Counted from the stretch's first letter, positions 10,907 through 22,528 are shown. The stretch: 64,000 nucleotides of DNA from Humulus lupulus (GCF_963169125.1 NC_084799.1:68192143-68256142); one strand, 5' to 3'. Notes: generated from the sequence alone by a model not told the origin. Made by a program: numbers and translations.

Positions 10907-11161
10907 TTAGATCCCCAAAAATTCAAGCAAGATTGTCTGTTGTGCAACTTCACGTTGGGCCCATTCTTCATGTACATGAACATCATCATCCTCAGTACCT
11001 TCTATATGCAAACTCTCCGCATCGACTTCCGCTTCATGTTTAGACGATGCATTTTCAGTATCTTTTTTTTTCATTTTGTACATAATGTTCGTAACTAGCC
11101 ATTGCTCAAAGCCAAATTTTCTTGTAGATGTAGAATGTGTATAAATGATAAATTGACTATA
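10907..11161 (-). CDS. Short acidic coding-like fragment, unknown
   Basis: An open frame of 84 codons ends at TAA 10909-10907 on the minus strand. It contains KFGFEQWLVTNIMYKMKKKD, then a Ser/Glu/Asp-rich stretch with EGTEDDD, and ends EEWAQREVAQQTILLEFLGI. It is less AT-rich than its flanks and has varied amino acids, unlike random frames nearby. There is no clear start; the first Met falls in NIMYK, and an acceptor-like CTACAAG precedes KFGFEQW. It may be the last exon of a decayed gene or of a transposon accessory protein. I do not recognise the family. Confidence 0.3.
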   Translation of the reverse strand, partial: YSQFIIYTHSTSTRKFGFEQWLVTNIMYKMKKKDTENASSKHEAEVDAESLHIEGTEDDDVHVHEEWAQREVAQQTILLEFLGI

Positions 11162-11502
11162 TTAAAAGTCAATCCAAATAAGGAGAAGATAATATATTTG
11201 GAAAAAAGATAATTATAATAAAAATTTATTAATAATTAACTCAATTACAGTTGTGCAACATGTTTTAGTTTCCACATATAATTTATAATTTTAACATTAG
11301 TGTGTACGTATATTTATTATTTTAAAATTTTAATTAATGAAAAATTATAATTTTATTGGTTTATTCAATACTATTGGTAGTTAATGAAAAATTATAATTC
11401 TATTTGTTTCCAAAAATAAAAATAGTAATTGATATATTTAATAGCCTGTAATATACATAAAAAATAATTTATTCATTAGCATCGTATATAATATAATATT
11501 TA
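11162..11502. other. AT-rich DNA flanking Tat element H
   Basis: No gene or repeat structure is seen. The last five bases, ATTTA (11498-11502), form the left target duplication of element H. Confidence 0.6.
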
Positions 11503-12107
11503 TGTTGACCCTCGTTTTAGTCAACTGACACGGAGTCAAAACGCTTGATGTGGATAGATGTGTTGGAATGGATATAATGACAAAAACAGTAAAGGACACA
11601 GTAAATTATAGTGGTTCGGCCCCAAGAATTGGTAATGACCTACGTCCACTGAAGCTATTTTTGATATGAGTTCTCAAATGAGTGATCAAAGAACTAGGGT
11701 TCTCTGAGTTTCACAAGCCTGAGAGAAATAAACAATACAATCGTAATACAATAGCTCTAATTCTCTCGTAAGTGTATAGCTTCAATCAACCAAAAGCCAA
11801 AAGTCCCTTCCTTGAGCTATCTTTCTCTATTTATAGGCTCAAGGAGGATTACATGAATTTGTTACAGATATTCATTCCTAATTAATCGGATAATCAGGAA
11901 TCTTAGGAGACAATCTCGGAATTGATTATGATTTACTCAAGATCACTTTGAAATACGCGGAGTATAAGACCACGCTGGTCGTATAGAAACTTCAAATGTT
12001 ACGCCAGGAGAATCTTACTGGTCGATGGTTGAACAGAACTCTGCCAGGTGTCAGCCACGTGTTTAAAAATGTCTGCCACGTCACCTGTGCCTGATTTTTG
12101 GATAACA
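11503..12107 (-). repeat. 3' LTR of element H
   Basis: TGTTGACCCTCG...TTTTGGATAACA on the plus strand, 605 bp, aligning without indels to 22548-23152. It contains TATAAATA on the minus strand (11828-11835). Confidence 0.93.
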
Positions 12108-12116
12108 TTTGCCCTC
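12108..12116 (-). other. Polypurine tract of element H
   Basis: GAGGGCAAA on the minus strand directly abuts the 3' LTR. Its position is where plus-strand DNA priming occurs. The tract is short, with one internal pyrimidine. Confidence 0.5.
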
Positions 12117-12343
12117 GAAGTTTATTTATTACGACCAACAATAAATAAACTTTAAGGAAAACGACTCTTCGATTACCGCACCAGATCTGTTAGAGTAGTT
12201 TGTGCATTCTCGGAAAAAGTGACCTACCCTTGTCTAATCACGGCTTTTCGGTTCCCAAGTAACCTATTGACGGCTATCACCCTTCCCCGTGCTTTGAAAA
12301 GAGGAAACTGATGATTACCTCTTTTTTCATGCCACAGACAAAA

Positions 12344-12351
12344 TATATATA
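12344..12351 (+). promoter_or_regulatory. TATA box of the antisense gene in element H
   Basis: TATATATA is followed by AGCC and a pyrimidine-rich leader (TTTTTCTTTTT, TTTCTCTTTCAAG) containing AAACCCTAAATC, the look of a plant 5' UTR. Transcription would start near 12375, reading opposite to the retroelement. A donor-like GGTAAGTTT at 12507 and an acceptor-like TTCGCAG ending at 12964 suggest a 458-bp intron in the leader, which puts the first coding ATG (12971) just inside exon 2 of the transcript. Confidence 0.5.
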
Positions 12352-12970
12352 GCCTTGTTTTTCTTTTTACGCAAGTTATTTCTCTTTCAAGAAACCCTAA
12401 ATCAGAACCACCATTCTCTCTGAAGATCATCTTTCAGCGTTCCCAGAACTAGCCGTTCGTTCGTCTACGCTCGAAATTCCTTCAAACCTGCACAATCTTT
12501 GCTTTGGTAAGTTTCAGAACCTTTCTACTCTTTATTTTCGCTATGCATGCCGCTGTGAGTTAACTTTTAGGTTCTGGCATTGTATGTGTTCTTGGGTTGA
12601 GATGCATGAAAGTAGGGGATTTATCGGGTGATGTTAGATAGGATGATGTTTCTTTGCCATATAGGAATTACGAGTCAGATTGATAGTCGAGATCATAAAT
12701 TTAGGACGTAAAACCAAAATAAAAATTCGATTTTTATGCTAGTTGAAAAACTGAGTTTTTCCTGTCCTTATAGGAGTTGAAAAAGATTTTTCAAAAAACT
12801 TTTTGCTTTCACTTTTTGATCTGTTTTTCAAACTGTTCGTGTGAAAAAATTAATTTTTTATTAGAATGCTGTTGTATAAAAGTTTGACTTTTATACACGA
12901 CCAGCGTTATTCTAACCAACTTTCTAGACTCTCCATCCTCACCTCCCCATTTTTCTGTTCGCAGATTTTA

Positions 12971-15605
12971 ATGCCAGATTTGTGGGGAGGTGAGCGGCCT
13001 ATCGAAGACGATCTTCTTGCACAACTGCTTGAAGGTGAAGAACAGCCGGCCCAGCGTGTTCACGAGATTCTATTCTCAAGACTCTCTTCTTCCAGACCTC
13101 AACCATCACCACCTAAAATGGCCCGTTCTAAATCTCCTGGCAAAAAGAAACCAAACCCTGAAGACAATCCAAATCCTCCTGCCCAGCCTGATTCGCAGGC
13201 TAGGGTTCCCTCGACCAGCAGTCGAGAAAACATTGCCCCGGACCCTCGCATTCAGGTCAGGGCTCGCCCTCGGCATTCAACCCTTCCTGATGTCGAGTGG
13301 TATCTTTCTCCCCTCAACCAGGTGACCCCCAGGATGCTTGCCAATTATCTTAGGAAGTATCCTCTCACTGGGGTCAATCTCAAGATCCCCGCTGCTGACC
13401 AGAGGGCTAACTTGCCTGGGGGCGTCTATAGCGCCTGGTCCAGGTACCACATAAAGGCGGGGGCTATCCTTCCTCTACATTCGTTCTATCAAGGGGTGGC
13501 AAACTACTTCGGTGTCACCCCCTTCCAAATTACTCCAAACGGATATAGAATGCTTGCTGCACTCTATATCCTTTACAAACTTAAAAAATGGCCAGAGCCT
13601 ACTCCTCACGAGGTCAACTTCCTTTTTGACCTTAAGTCCAACCCTCAACAGTCCGGGACGGGCTTTTTTCATTTTGTCACCAGGAAACAAACCGAACATT
13701 CCTGAGTGACACCACCCACATCTCCAACGTGGGGAAATACAGCTAGGAGTATTTCCTCATGCCCGACATGACTACAAACAACTTGGCCTTCGCTCGAGGA
13801 GGTAAATGCCCTTTTCCACTGGTCGCTACTTTTACTTAGCAATTTTCCTTATACTTCTCTAAAGTATCTTGTGCCTTTCAGGACCATGGCTACGCCCAAA
13901 CCCAACACCAAACATGGTGTTAAGGTCCAACGCACTGCCCAGAATGACTGACGCTGAAAAAAGCGTTAAGTCTCTGGTCACTGATGAAAACCTGTGGCTG
14001 TCTGGCCTCCTGACCCCTCATTAGGAAATGAGGGAACCCGCGGTGGTTGACGCCACTGCCGAGGGGCATCCCGAGCAGCAACCCCTAGCGTCCCCTCCTT
14101 GAAGGAGACCGACTGGGGTTACGATCAGGGAACCGACTGGCGCCCCCTCAGTAGAAAGGCCTTCTGCTCCCCAAGGGAAGGGGAAACAAAAGGTAGCAGA
14201 GACTGTCGTAGACTTGGATGAGTCTTCAGACGAAAACGGTATTGTTATTTCGCTTTTAAATAGCTTTCCAATTCCCTGTCACTTATTTGACGGGGATGAC
14301 AATTTTACGTATACTCCAAATCTAGGGCCAGACTTCTTCGTGCTAGAGAGTGAGTGTATGACTAGTAGAGTCAGTAGTGTAGCGACAAGTAGTAGTAGCT
14401 CGGGTATTGGACTTTGTAAATTTCTTTACTTCTTTTCTGATGTACCATAACTTGTCATCTATTTTTAGCTTACTATCTGCATGTTTTATCTCTTTCTGCA
14501 GACATGGCCTCCGCAAACGTTTTTGACCTGTACAACACTCAGGAGGAGGAGGAGGTTCCCCTGGTCCGAAGGAGGAAATCGGCCAGAAGACAAGATGGTG
14601 AGTCTAGCCAAGCACCCTCAGCCAAGAAGAGTCGAGCAGCTGATCCTCCAAAGGATGGACCCTCTGGCCAACCTTCTGCTCAACCCTCCACTCCTGCTGA
14701 GAAGGAGACCCCGCCTACTGCCACAAATCCTTCGCCCGTGGCTCCAAAAGAACAGGCCCAGCAGGCCGAACTTCCTGGGGCCAAACTCTCGAGCCGCTCC
14801 CTGCGATCAGCTAAGGATTGCCTCTCTCATATTCTGAAGTACGAACGTTGTAGGGAGGCAATGCCTGAGGCTGAAAACATGGGGGTCGACCAGCTCCTCA
14901 ACCGAGCCCTTAATGAAGTAGCCAGTGTAAGTAGTCTTTCTCTTTTTGTGATTATGGTTTTGATTTTTTTTCTTTTCAGCTGGCCTAACTCTTATTATTT
15001 GATTGCAGGCCATGCTGACAATGACTACTGCTCGTATCCACGCGGGTACAAGTATCGAGCAATCCCGAGCGAAGGTCATCGAGGAGCTTCAAGCCGCAAA
15101 GGCTAGGCATGCTGGGGAGCTGGAGGTGGTCACCCAGCAGAAGGATGCCTTGGTGGCAGAGCTGGCAGAGAAGCAAGCTTCTCTGGAAACTACCAGGAAG
15201 CAGAGGGATGACTACCAGGAATCCAGCCGAATCCAATGGCGTGAAGTCAAAAAACATAGGGAGGAGCATCTTGCTAAGGACACGACCATTGCTGTCCTTC
15301 AGAGCCAGGTGGAGTAGCTTAAGCTTACCAATGCCAAGGACCTAGAGAAGTATAAGAATGCGACACTTTGGTGTTTCTACGATTTTTGGAAACACAACCA
15401 AAGTGTCAATTTTAGTTATCTTCCAGAGGACGCTAGGAAGGCTGAGCTAGCTCGCTGCACTGCTCGGTTGGCTGCCGAAGAGAGAGCTAGGGTCCCTGCT
15501 TCCCCAAACATTCCGTCGGCCGCCGGAGTGGAGGGAGGAGAAGCTGCAGGAGATGTGGTCGATCAGAATGCTCCACAGGATCCTCCTGCTCCTCAAGCTC
15601 CATAA
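12971..15605 (+). pseudogene. Antisense four-exon 'gypsy-type transposase' (Transposase_28-like) gene
   Basis: Coding exons by GT-AG and frame: 12971-13801, 13882-14415, 14502-14926, 15009-15605, with introns of 80, 86 and 82 bp. Exon 1 holds the conserved block (YHIKAGAILPLHSFYQGVA, then NYFGVTPFQITPNGYRML) of the Pfam 'putative gypsy type transposon' family. Exon 3 starts with an acidic/basic segment (EEEEVPLVRRRKSARR). Exon 4 is a coiled coil (AKVIEELQAAKARHAGELEV) followed by NATLWCFYDFWKHN, also typical of this family. The exons total 2,387 bp; adding back the one base missing near 13697 gives 796 codons. Damage: that frameshift and stops at 13744, 14022, 14100 and 15315. The start at 12971 is preferred over an upstream in-frame ATG (12866), because the acceptor at 12964 would remove that ATG. 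The protein's function is not established. Confidence 0.75.
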
Positions 15606-16288
15606 AGTTTTTTCTTTTGTTTTTAATTACACGACCTACGGGTCGTGATGTAAAGACTGATTTTTCTTTTTAATTTTGCTGCATGGGCAGCATATTTTAC
15701 TTTTACTTTTGAACAATTACATCCAAGCATTACTGCTTGCGGTGTAAAAGAATTCCCTTTGATATTATAATATTTCTGCTTATTATAACATCTGTTCGCA
15801 TGACCGAACTTAGCATAGTACTTTGGCTTGATTTAACAAAATATAAATTTTGAAAAATACTATAAGTACCGCAGCATGCTTTCACTTATTTTGTTCATGT
15901 GTTTACATACCTCTAGGTATGCTTTGCTATCGATGTACCTTATATGCCCCCCAAGTGACTGAGGAGCTTTAGGTCCTTGGTCACTTGCCTTGACCACGAC
16001 TTATACGAGCATTACTGCTCGGTATAAAATGCAACACTTATAATACAGCAAAACAACACACGTAATGAACAAATACTTGTAAAAAAAATTTACAAAGGTT
16101 TGGCAAGAATGATTGGCTGCGCACAGTCCCTTATAATTCTCGTATTAAAATGGACTAAACATGTCTTTACGAGTGATCTTTAAAAGATCTTACACTTATA
16201 AGCGATTATCCATATAACATGACTAACCCTTTTTCAAAACTTTTAAAAAGTAAAAATTAATGCAAGCCAGTCCTTTAAGAAGGACTGT
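15606..16288. other. Spacer between the converging antisense gene and pol
   Basis: T-rich, then AT-rich sequence after the antisense gene's TAA and before the pol stop codon on the other strand. It presumably contains both 3' ends. GCATTACTGCT occurs twice (about 15727 and 16009). No frame is visible. Confidence 0.5.
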
Positions 16289-17345
16289 TTATTGATAATA
16301 CTTGCGCAGGTGTTCTCCGTTCCAATAGCGCAGAACGAGATCTCCATTTAAGCATGCAAGTTTGTATGTGCCTGGATGAAGGACTTCTTCAATCTGGTAA
16401 GGTCCTTCCCAGTTTGGTCCGAGTACTCCAGCAACCGGGTCGCGGGTGTTTAAGAAAACTCGTCAAAGTACTAGGTCTCTGACGTTGAACTTTCTTTCTT
16501 TTACTTTTGAGTTAAAATACCGGGCGAATTTTTGCTGGTACGCAGCTACTCGGAGTTGGACTTTTTCTCGTTTCTCCTCAAGCGAGTCTAGGGGCTCCAT
16601 CAACAGTTGGCTATTCTAATCCTGGTCGTATGCGATTCTTCGATGTGAGGGTGGATCTAACTCGACCGGCAACATAGCCTCATACCCGTATGCTAAGGAA
16701 AACAGGGTATGGCCTGTTGCTGTTCGATGAGAAGTTCTATACGACCAGAGTACTTCAGGCAGCTGTTCTGGCCATGCTCCTTTAGCTTCTTCGAGCCTTT
16801 TCTTCAGGGTATCCTTAAGTGTTTTATTCACTGCTTTGACTTGCCCATTTTCTTGTGGATGCGCGACTGAAGAAAAGATCTTGACGATTCCATGCCTTTC
16901 GCAGAAGTCTGTGAATAGGTCGCTGTCAAACTGGGTGCCATTGTCTGAGACAATCTTCCGAGGCAATCCATATCGGCAAACAATGTTCTTGACGACAAAG
17001 TCAAGAACTTTCTTTGTCGTTATGGTAGCGAGTGACTCAGCTTCGACCCATTTGGTGAAGTAGTCGACTGCTACAACTGCGTATTTTACTCCACCTTTTC
17101 CTGTTGGCAAGGATCCAATTAAATCGATACCCCATACTGCAAAAGGCCATGGACTTTGCATTTGATTTAACTCGTTGGGAGCTGCACGTGGGATCTTGGA
17201 AAACCTCTGACACTTATCACATTTTTGCACAAACTCCATTGAGTCTTCTTTCATAGTCGGCCAGAAATAACCCTGCCTTAGAATCTTCTTGGATAAGCTC
17301 TGCCCCCAGCGTGATCCCCACAGAAGCCTTCATGTACCTCCTTCA
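16289..17345 (-). pseudogene. Integrase of Tat element H
   Basis: Integrase joins the cDNA to chromosomal DNA. From the N-terminal side, a zinc-finger remnant (CDKCQRF near 17215) is followed by the core: WGIDLIGSLPTGKGGVKYAV (first Asp), IVSDNGTQFDSD (second Asp), and HPQENGQVKAVNKTLK (Glu). The C-terminal part (16289-16615) carries GPNWEGPYQIEEVL and ends RYWNGEHLRKYYQ then TAA, with no chromodomain. Stops at 16616-16618 (TAG) and a TGA near 16459 interrupt the C-terminal domain. Frameshifts at about 17256-17345 separate it from the RNase H region. The domain order and the missing chromodomain suit the Tat lineage. Confidence 0.85.
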
Positions 17346-18115
17346 TCAGCTCTTTGGACTTTTTCTAGTGTAATGCATCTGAGAAATGGCATGGAGTACC
17401 CTCTTCGGTATAGAATACCATCGACCAATATGTACCTAGCAGCCCGTCTCTGAAGAGTCTTGGCTTTGTTTCTATATGCTAGTAGTACACCATTCGTGAG
17501 ATACTCCAAGTACGGTGCCATCCATGTATCTTCTATCCAAATCTCCATACTGGTTTCATCTGCTCGTATGCTTGGCTCGCGTAGCCGCTCTACTGGGACT
17601 ATATTTAAAGTGTCAGCATCTTTCGCACTCGCAAGTTTGGCTAAGGCATCTGCGTTTGAATTCTGATCTCGAGGTATTTGCTGGAGGGTATATTTCTCGA
17701 ATTGCCCCAACAGATCTTTAGTTTTGTTCAGGTAGGCCACCATGTTCAGACCTCGTGCTTGATACTCCCCTAAGACCTGATTCACTACCAACTGTGAATC
17801 ACTGTAAATATCCAACACTTTTATAGTCATGTCTTTGGCCAACCTCAGCCCAGCGAGGAATGCTTCATACTCAGCCTCGTTGTTTGAAGCGGTGAAATCG
17901 AACCTAATAGCACAGTGGAATCGATGCCCTTCTGGCGTTATCAATATCACTCCTGCTCCTGCATGAGATTCATTGGACGGTCCGTCCGTGAATAACTTCC
18001 ACGAAGGAGCTTCAACTTAGGGCTCAGGCGCACTAGGTTTTTCGCACTGCTCGTCGTCTGGGAGCTCAGTGAATTCAGCGATAAGATCAGCCAAGACTTG
18101 TCCTTTTACTATTGC
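17330..18115 (-). pseudogene. Second (archaeal-like) RNase H domain of element H
   Basis: The frame carries WKLFTDGPSNESHAGAGVIL at its start, SNNEAEYEAFLAGLRLA, VLDIYSDSQLVVNQVLGEY and DQNSNADALAKLAS. These give the Asp, Glu, Asp and Asp positions of an RNase H fold of the plant or archaeal type, which removes RNA from RNA-DNA hybrids. It lies after a conventional Ty3 RNase H in the preceding frame, so the element has two. This duplication is a known Tat-lineage trait. The tail (LYRRGYSMPFLRCI) leads into the integrase but is broken by a stop and frameshift near 17330. A stop also interrupts the N-terminal part near 18015. Confidence 0.85.
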
Positions 18116-19560
18116 TCACGGTGAATATGTGATATCGAATTTCCCGAGTTCGACTGCCAATTTTAACAAACGTCCAGCTGCCTCCGATTTTTGTAAAACT
18201 TGCCGAAGGGGCTGGTCAGTTAAGACTGTGATGGGATGGGCTTGGAAGTAAGGACGTAACTTCCTTGAGGCAAAAATTAAGCAATAGGCTAATCTTTCGA
18301 TGGGAGGATACCTCAATTCGGCCCCGATTAACCTCTTGCTAACATAAGAAACCGCCTTTTGTACGCCTTCTTCTTCTCGTACTAGCACAGCACTAGCAAC
18401 ATATTCGGTGATCGCCAGGTAAATGAACAAAGTTTCTCCATCTATAGGCTTTGATAAAACAGGAGGCTGTGCCATGTGGGCTTTTAACGCTTGGAAAGCA
18501 TGTTCGCAGTCTCCAGTCCACTCGAACTTCTTGTTGCCTCTAAGTAGATTAAAGAAAGGGACGCATTTATCTGTCGACTTTGAAACAAATCTACTGAGTG
18601 CGGCAATCCTTCCAGTTAAACTTTGCACATCCTTGATTTTCACCAGCGATTTCATGTCGATCAGGGCTTTGATCTTTTCGGGGTTGGCCTCGATTCCTCT
18701 TGAATTGACAATGAACCCCAAAAATTTCCCTAATCCTACTCCGAAGGAACATTTGAGAGGATTTAGCTTCATCTGATATTTGTTCAAAACATTGAAACAC
18801 TCCTGTAAATCCTTCACATGTTCTTCTACCTTCTTTGACTTTACCAGCATGTCGTCCACGTACACCTCCATGTTTACTCCGATAAACTCCTTAAACATGT
18901 GGTTAACCAATCGCTGGTAAGTCGCATCGGCGTTTTTCAGTCTGAAGGGCATTACTTTATAACAGTATAACCCTGTATCGGTCTGAAAGCTAGTGTGATC
19001 CTCGTCAGGGGGATGCATACTGATTTGATTGTATCCTGAGTATGCATCCATGAAAGAAAGGATCTCATGTCCTGCAGTTGCATAGACCAGCTGGTCGATC
19101 CTTGGGAGTGGGAAGCAATCTTTTGGGTAGGCTTTATTAAGGTCTGTGAAATCCACACAGGTTCGCCATTTTCTGTTAGGCTTAGGAACCAATACTGGAT
19201 TAGAGACCCATGATGGATAAAACGCCACCCTGATGAACCCATTCTCCTTTAGTCTTTCAACTTCCTCTTTTAAGGCTTTCGATCTGTCCTTATCGAGCAG
19301 CCTTCTTTTCTGTTGCATGGGTGGAAAGCTTTTGTCAACATTCAGGACATGGCTAATGACTGCAGGATCTATCCCAACCATGTCTTTATGTGACCAGGCA
19401 AAAACTTCCTGGTTCTTTCTCAAAAAATCCACCAATGCATGCTTCGTTGTTGCTTCTAAATTTTTACCGACCTTTACAACTCTGGTCAGAATTTTTTCGT
19501 CAAGTTCGACCTCTTCCAGGTCCTCGACGGGTCCAACATCTTCCTCAAAATCCCGAAAGC
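18116..19560 (-). CDS. Reverse transcriptase and first RNase H of element H
   Basis: Uninterrupted frame of about 439 codons from Met (19435), extending upstream as an acidic linker toward the protease. The N-terminal part reads NQEVFAWSHKDMVGIDPAVI, a Tat-type pre-RT motif. RT motifs follow: SNPVLVPKPNRKWRTCVDFT, LNKAYPKDCFPLPRID, FMDAYSGYNQI, and the catalytic VYVDDMLVKS (YVDD). An F-R-L-K replaces the usual F-G-L-K near 'KVMPFRLKNADATYQRL', a likely damaging change. After RT come WTGDCEHAFQALK and the Ty3-type RNase H with YLAITEYVASAVL, ERLAYCLIFASRKLRPYF and VLTDQPLRQVL. This is the longest intact pol frame in H. Confidence 0.9.
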
Positions 19561-19597
19561 GAGGATCTAAATCTCTATCCTCACTTTGGGCAACACC

Positions 19598-20221
19598 CTA
19601 TTTGGTGACTCCATCACCGGATTGGGCTTGTCTATCAATGGCCATCTGCAACCTCTCTGGGGGAGTGCTCTTCGACGTTCCTTTTTTTTCCTTCATGATC
19701 GAGGCATTGTAGCACTCCCTTGCTTCCCTCTGATTTCCCAACACGCGTCCTACCCCTGCGTCTGTCGGGAATTTCATGGCCAGGTTCCATACTGAGGTGA
19801 CGGCCCGAAGGTCAACCAGTATGGGCCTTCTGATTACAGCATTGTACGCCGAAGGACAATCGACTACTATGAAAGTAGCGAGTAATTTCCTGGCAGCAGG
19901 CATTGTACCTGCTGTTACCGGAAGTCTGATTGACCCTGTTGGGGCGAGTCCCTCACCAGAGAAGCCGTAAATTGTTTGGTTGCAGGGCTCCAAGTCCTTG
20001 ACGGACAACTTCATGCATTCCAGCGAAGACTTATACAGGATGTTTACTGAACTTCCTGTATCGACTAGCACTCTCTTCACCATCATGTTGGCAATTTGAA
20101 CATCCACGACCAGCGGATCGGAATGTGGGAACCGGACATGCTGGGCGTCGCTATCAGAGAAGGTTATTTCACCGTCCTCTGACCGAGCCTTCTTTGATGC
20201 CCGGTCCTCCACAGTCATCAT
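19598..20221 (-). CDS. Aspartic protease region of element H
   Basis: Frame of 207 codons. It opens with DGEITFSDSDAQHVRFPHSD and VDVQIANMMVKRVLVDTGSS, where DTG is the catalytic triplet, followed by VNILYKSSLECM, and later IVVDCPSAYNAVIRRPILV. The usual ILGRP block is VIRRP here. It would cleave the Gag-Pol polyprotein as a homodimer. The C-terminal part is a linker to RT that ends at a TAG (19598-19600), so protease and RT are separated by one stop codon in the same frame. Confidence 0.85.
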   Translation of the reverse strand: MMTVEDRASKKARSEDGEITFSDSDAQHVRFPHSDPLVVDVQIANMMVKRVLVDTGSSVNILYKSSLECMKLSVKDLEPCNQTIYGFSGEGLAPTGSIRLPVTAGTMPAARKLLATFIVVDCPSAYNAVIRRPILVDLRAVTSVWNLAMKFPTDAGVGRVLGNQREARECYNASIMKEKKGTSKSTPPERLQMAIDRQAQSGDGVTK

Positions 20222-22518
20222 ATCGATGTCCTAGTCGTGGCGTAGGGTCCGAGCATATCGTTCCCTTGCCTTTCCGCTGTTTCTCGCAAGGTGTGGGCCT
20301 CCACAGATGGTGAGTAAAGTTCCAGCTACGGGATCAGGCTGCAAAGGTGGCGAGTGTTGGCTTGCAGGCGCCTGCTCGTTGCCACCCGGAGCCTCTCGTT
20401 GGGAAGTTCCCGAGGCCCGTATGTATCTCCTCAAGTGTCCTTGTCTGATAAGGAACTCGATTTCATCTTTTAGCTGGTTGCACTCGTTTGTATCGTGTCC
20501 GTAGCCGTTATGATAACGATAGAACTTGGTAGTATCTCTTTTCGAAATATCCTTTCGAATGGGAGCGGGTCTTTTGTAAGGCACATTGGAACTCGTGGCC
20601 TGATATACCTCTCCTCAAGACTCGATAAGGGCAGTGTAGTTAGTGAACCATGGTTCGTAACGGTTGCCCTTAGCGCGCTTATTCTCGGAGGTGGAAGGTT
20701 CACTATGGGACCTCTTCCCCCCATTCTTGCCATTGCCAATGCCGTTCCCGTTGCCTTTGCCGTTGTCGTTGGGTTTTGACCCATTGGCGGCTTTGGCGGG
20801 TTCTGCAGTCCCCTTATCTTTGCCTGGAGGCTTTCCCTAGCTGGCGATGGCATCCTCGAGCTTGATATACCGATCAGCTCAATCCAAGAATTCTTTAGTA
20901 GTCTTAACTCCATGCTTTCTGAGGCTACTCCACAAAGGCGTACGACGCCTAACTCCTGCAGTTAGGGCCATCATCTTGCCCTCATCTCCCACTATTTTAG
21001 CTCCAGCTGCTGCTCGCATAAAGCGCTGGACGTAATCCTTCAGTGGCTCTCCTTCTTGCTGGCGTATCTCCACCAGCTGGTTCGCCTCAGTTGGGTGCAC
21101 ACGACGCGCATAGAATTGTCTGTAAAATTCCTTTACAAACATCTCCCAAGAAACAATACTTGCAGGAGGGAATTTGAAAAACCACTCCTGTGCAACATCA
21201 GAAAGTGTTGCAGGAAAGATCCTGCACCGAGCATCTTTGGACACTTTCTGAATGTCCATCTGTATCTCAAACTTGTTGACATGAGATACCGGGTCACCAT
21301 ACCCGTCAAAGTTTGGAAGCATGGGCATTTTAAACTTGCTGGGAGTTTCTGCCACAGCTATCCTTTGAACGAGAGGAGTGCCTCTTCTCCTGTCGTACTC
21401 GATATGAGATGTCCTTCCCCCGACCAGCTGTTGTACGGCGTCAGGAATCGTCGGGGCCTCTGCTGCTGGGGGAATGTACTCATCGTGCCTTTCCCGGCGG
21501 TCGTTGAGTACATCTCTTAAGTCTTCGTCTCTTCGCTGTTGTTCGCTTACCCCGAGCCGGTTAAAGACGTTGTTTTGTTTGGGCTTCCCCCCAGTGTTAC
21601 GCTCTCTTGTTGGTCTTCTCTAGGTGGTGGTGGGCTTCTGCCCCCACCTCTCTCTTCGTTTCTCCGACCGACATTTCCTCTGCCTAAGTCGGCCTCATTG
21701 TAACCATGGCCATCTCTGAACCTTGATTGGCTATGGTGGGACTGACTTTCCCCTCAGTTGCCTCCTCGGGCTGGAACTTCCCGAGTGTTAGAGGGTGGCC
21801 TGCGTTGGTCGGTAGGTCCTCGTGCATTATCATGTCGTGGGGGGCCCTGGACCGCAAAGCTTATCTCTGAGTTCCTTCTGTTGCCAGAAGGACGCTGCCC
21901 CTTACTCGGTGGGTTCGGCACTTCACCCCTGTGGCGTCTAGGACTGCGGAGCTGCTGCCTGGCCCTTATTCTGCCTTGGTTGTGGGGGATTGCCACGACC
22001 AGCCTGGGATGGAGGCCGCGCTTTAGGATCCCTTGGTGGGACATCATCCTGAGGCATTGGTGGCTGCTCGGGCCTTTGGGGGCTCGACGGCTGGATCGGA
22101 GGGCTAGGATTGGGACCCCTTTGGGGTGGCCCATTTGAGGGTTAATCATGCTGTGAGGCAGGTGCAACCTGATTCCTAGCCAACTGCAGGGCTGCTTCGA
22201 GGGCTGCCATGGCCTCCCTCTGACAACGGTCCATCTCTGCCTGTCTTTCACTTAGCTCCTGGCGCTGTCACTCTATCTCTTGTTGCTGTCGCGCCATAAT
22301 CTCCGCAGCACTTTCCTGACTGCCCTCAGATTGGCCAATTCATCTTGCAATACCCCCAGGGTATTTCTCAGCGTCTCGGAATCTAGTTCCTCCTCATCAA
22401 ACTCCAAGTGTGGCTCATTTTCAGCCATGTTTGGGGGAGGAGACGGTTGAGATGGTGCAGCGCCAGCTGCCTGCCCAGTCTTTTTTGTTGTTTTCGCCAT
22501 TAATGCTTCAAAAATCAT
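20222..22518 (-). pseudogene. gag of Tat element H (several frameshifts)
   Basis: Gag forms the virus-like particle. The N-terminal piece (22273-22518) has a Pro/Ser-rich leader and the acidic coiled segment EFDEEELDSETLRNTLGV. The middle (about 21400-22270) is broken by several stops and shifts. The capsid core (20879-21355) is intact: PMLPNFDGYGDPVSHVNKFE, FPATLSDVAQEWFFKFPPAS, FVKEFYRQFYARRV and EGEPLKDYVQRFM. The C-terminal part (20231-20584) has the Tat nucleocapsid-like motif FYRYHNGYGHDTNECNQLKD, in which a Tyr stands where a Cys is usual. A frame carrying mostly arginine and proline around 21754-22251 is an out-of-frame reading of this gag. Confidence 0.8.
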
Positions 22519-22528
22519 GTATCAAGTT

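Noticed and set aside
21754..22251. Arg/Pro-rich 165-codon frame on the minus strand
   Set aside because: It overlaps the frameshifted gag of element H; the gag frame explains the sequence better.
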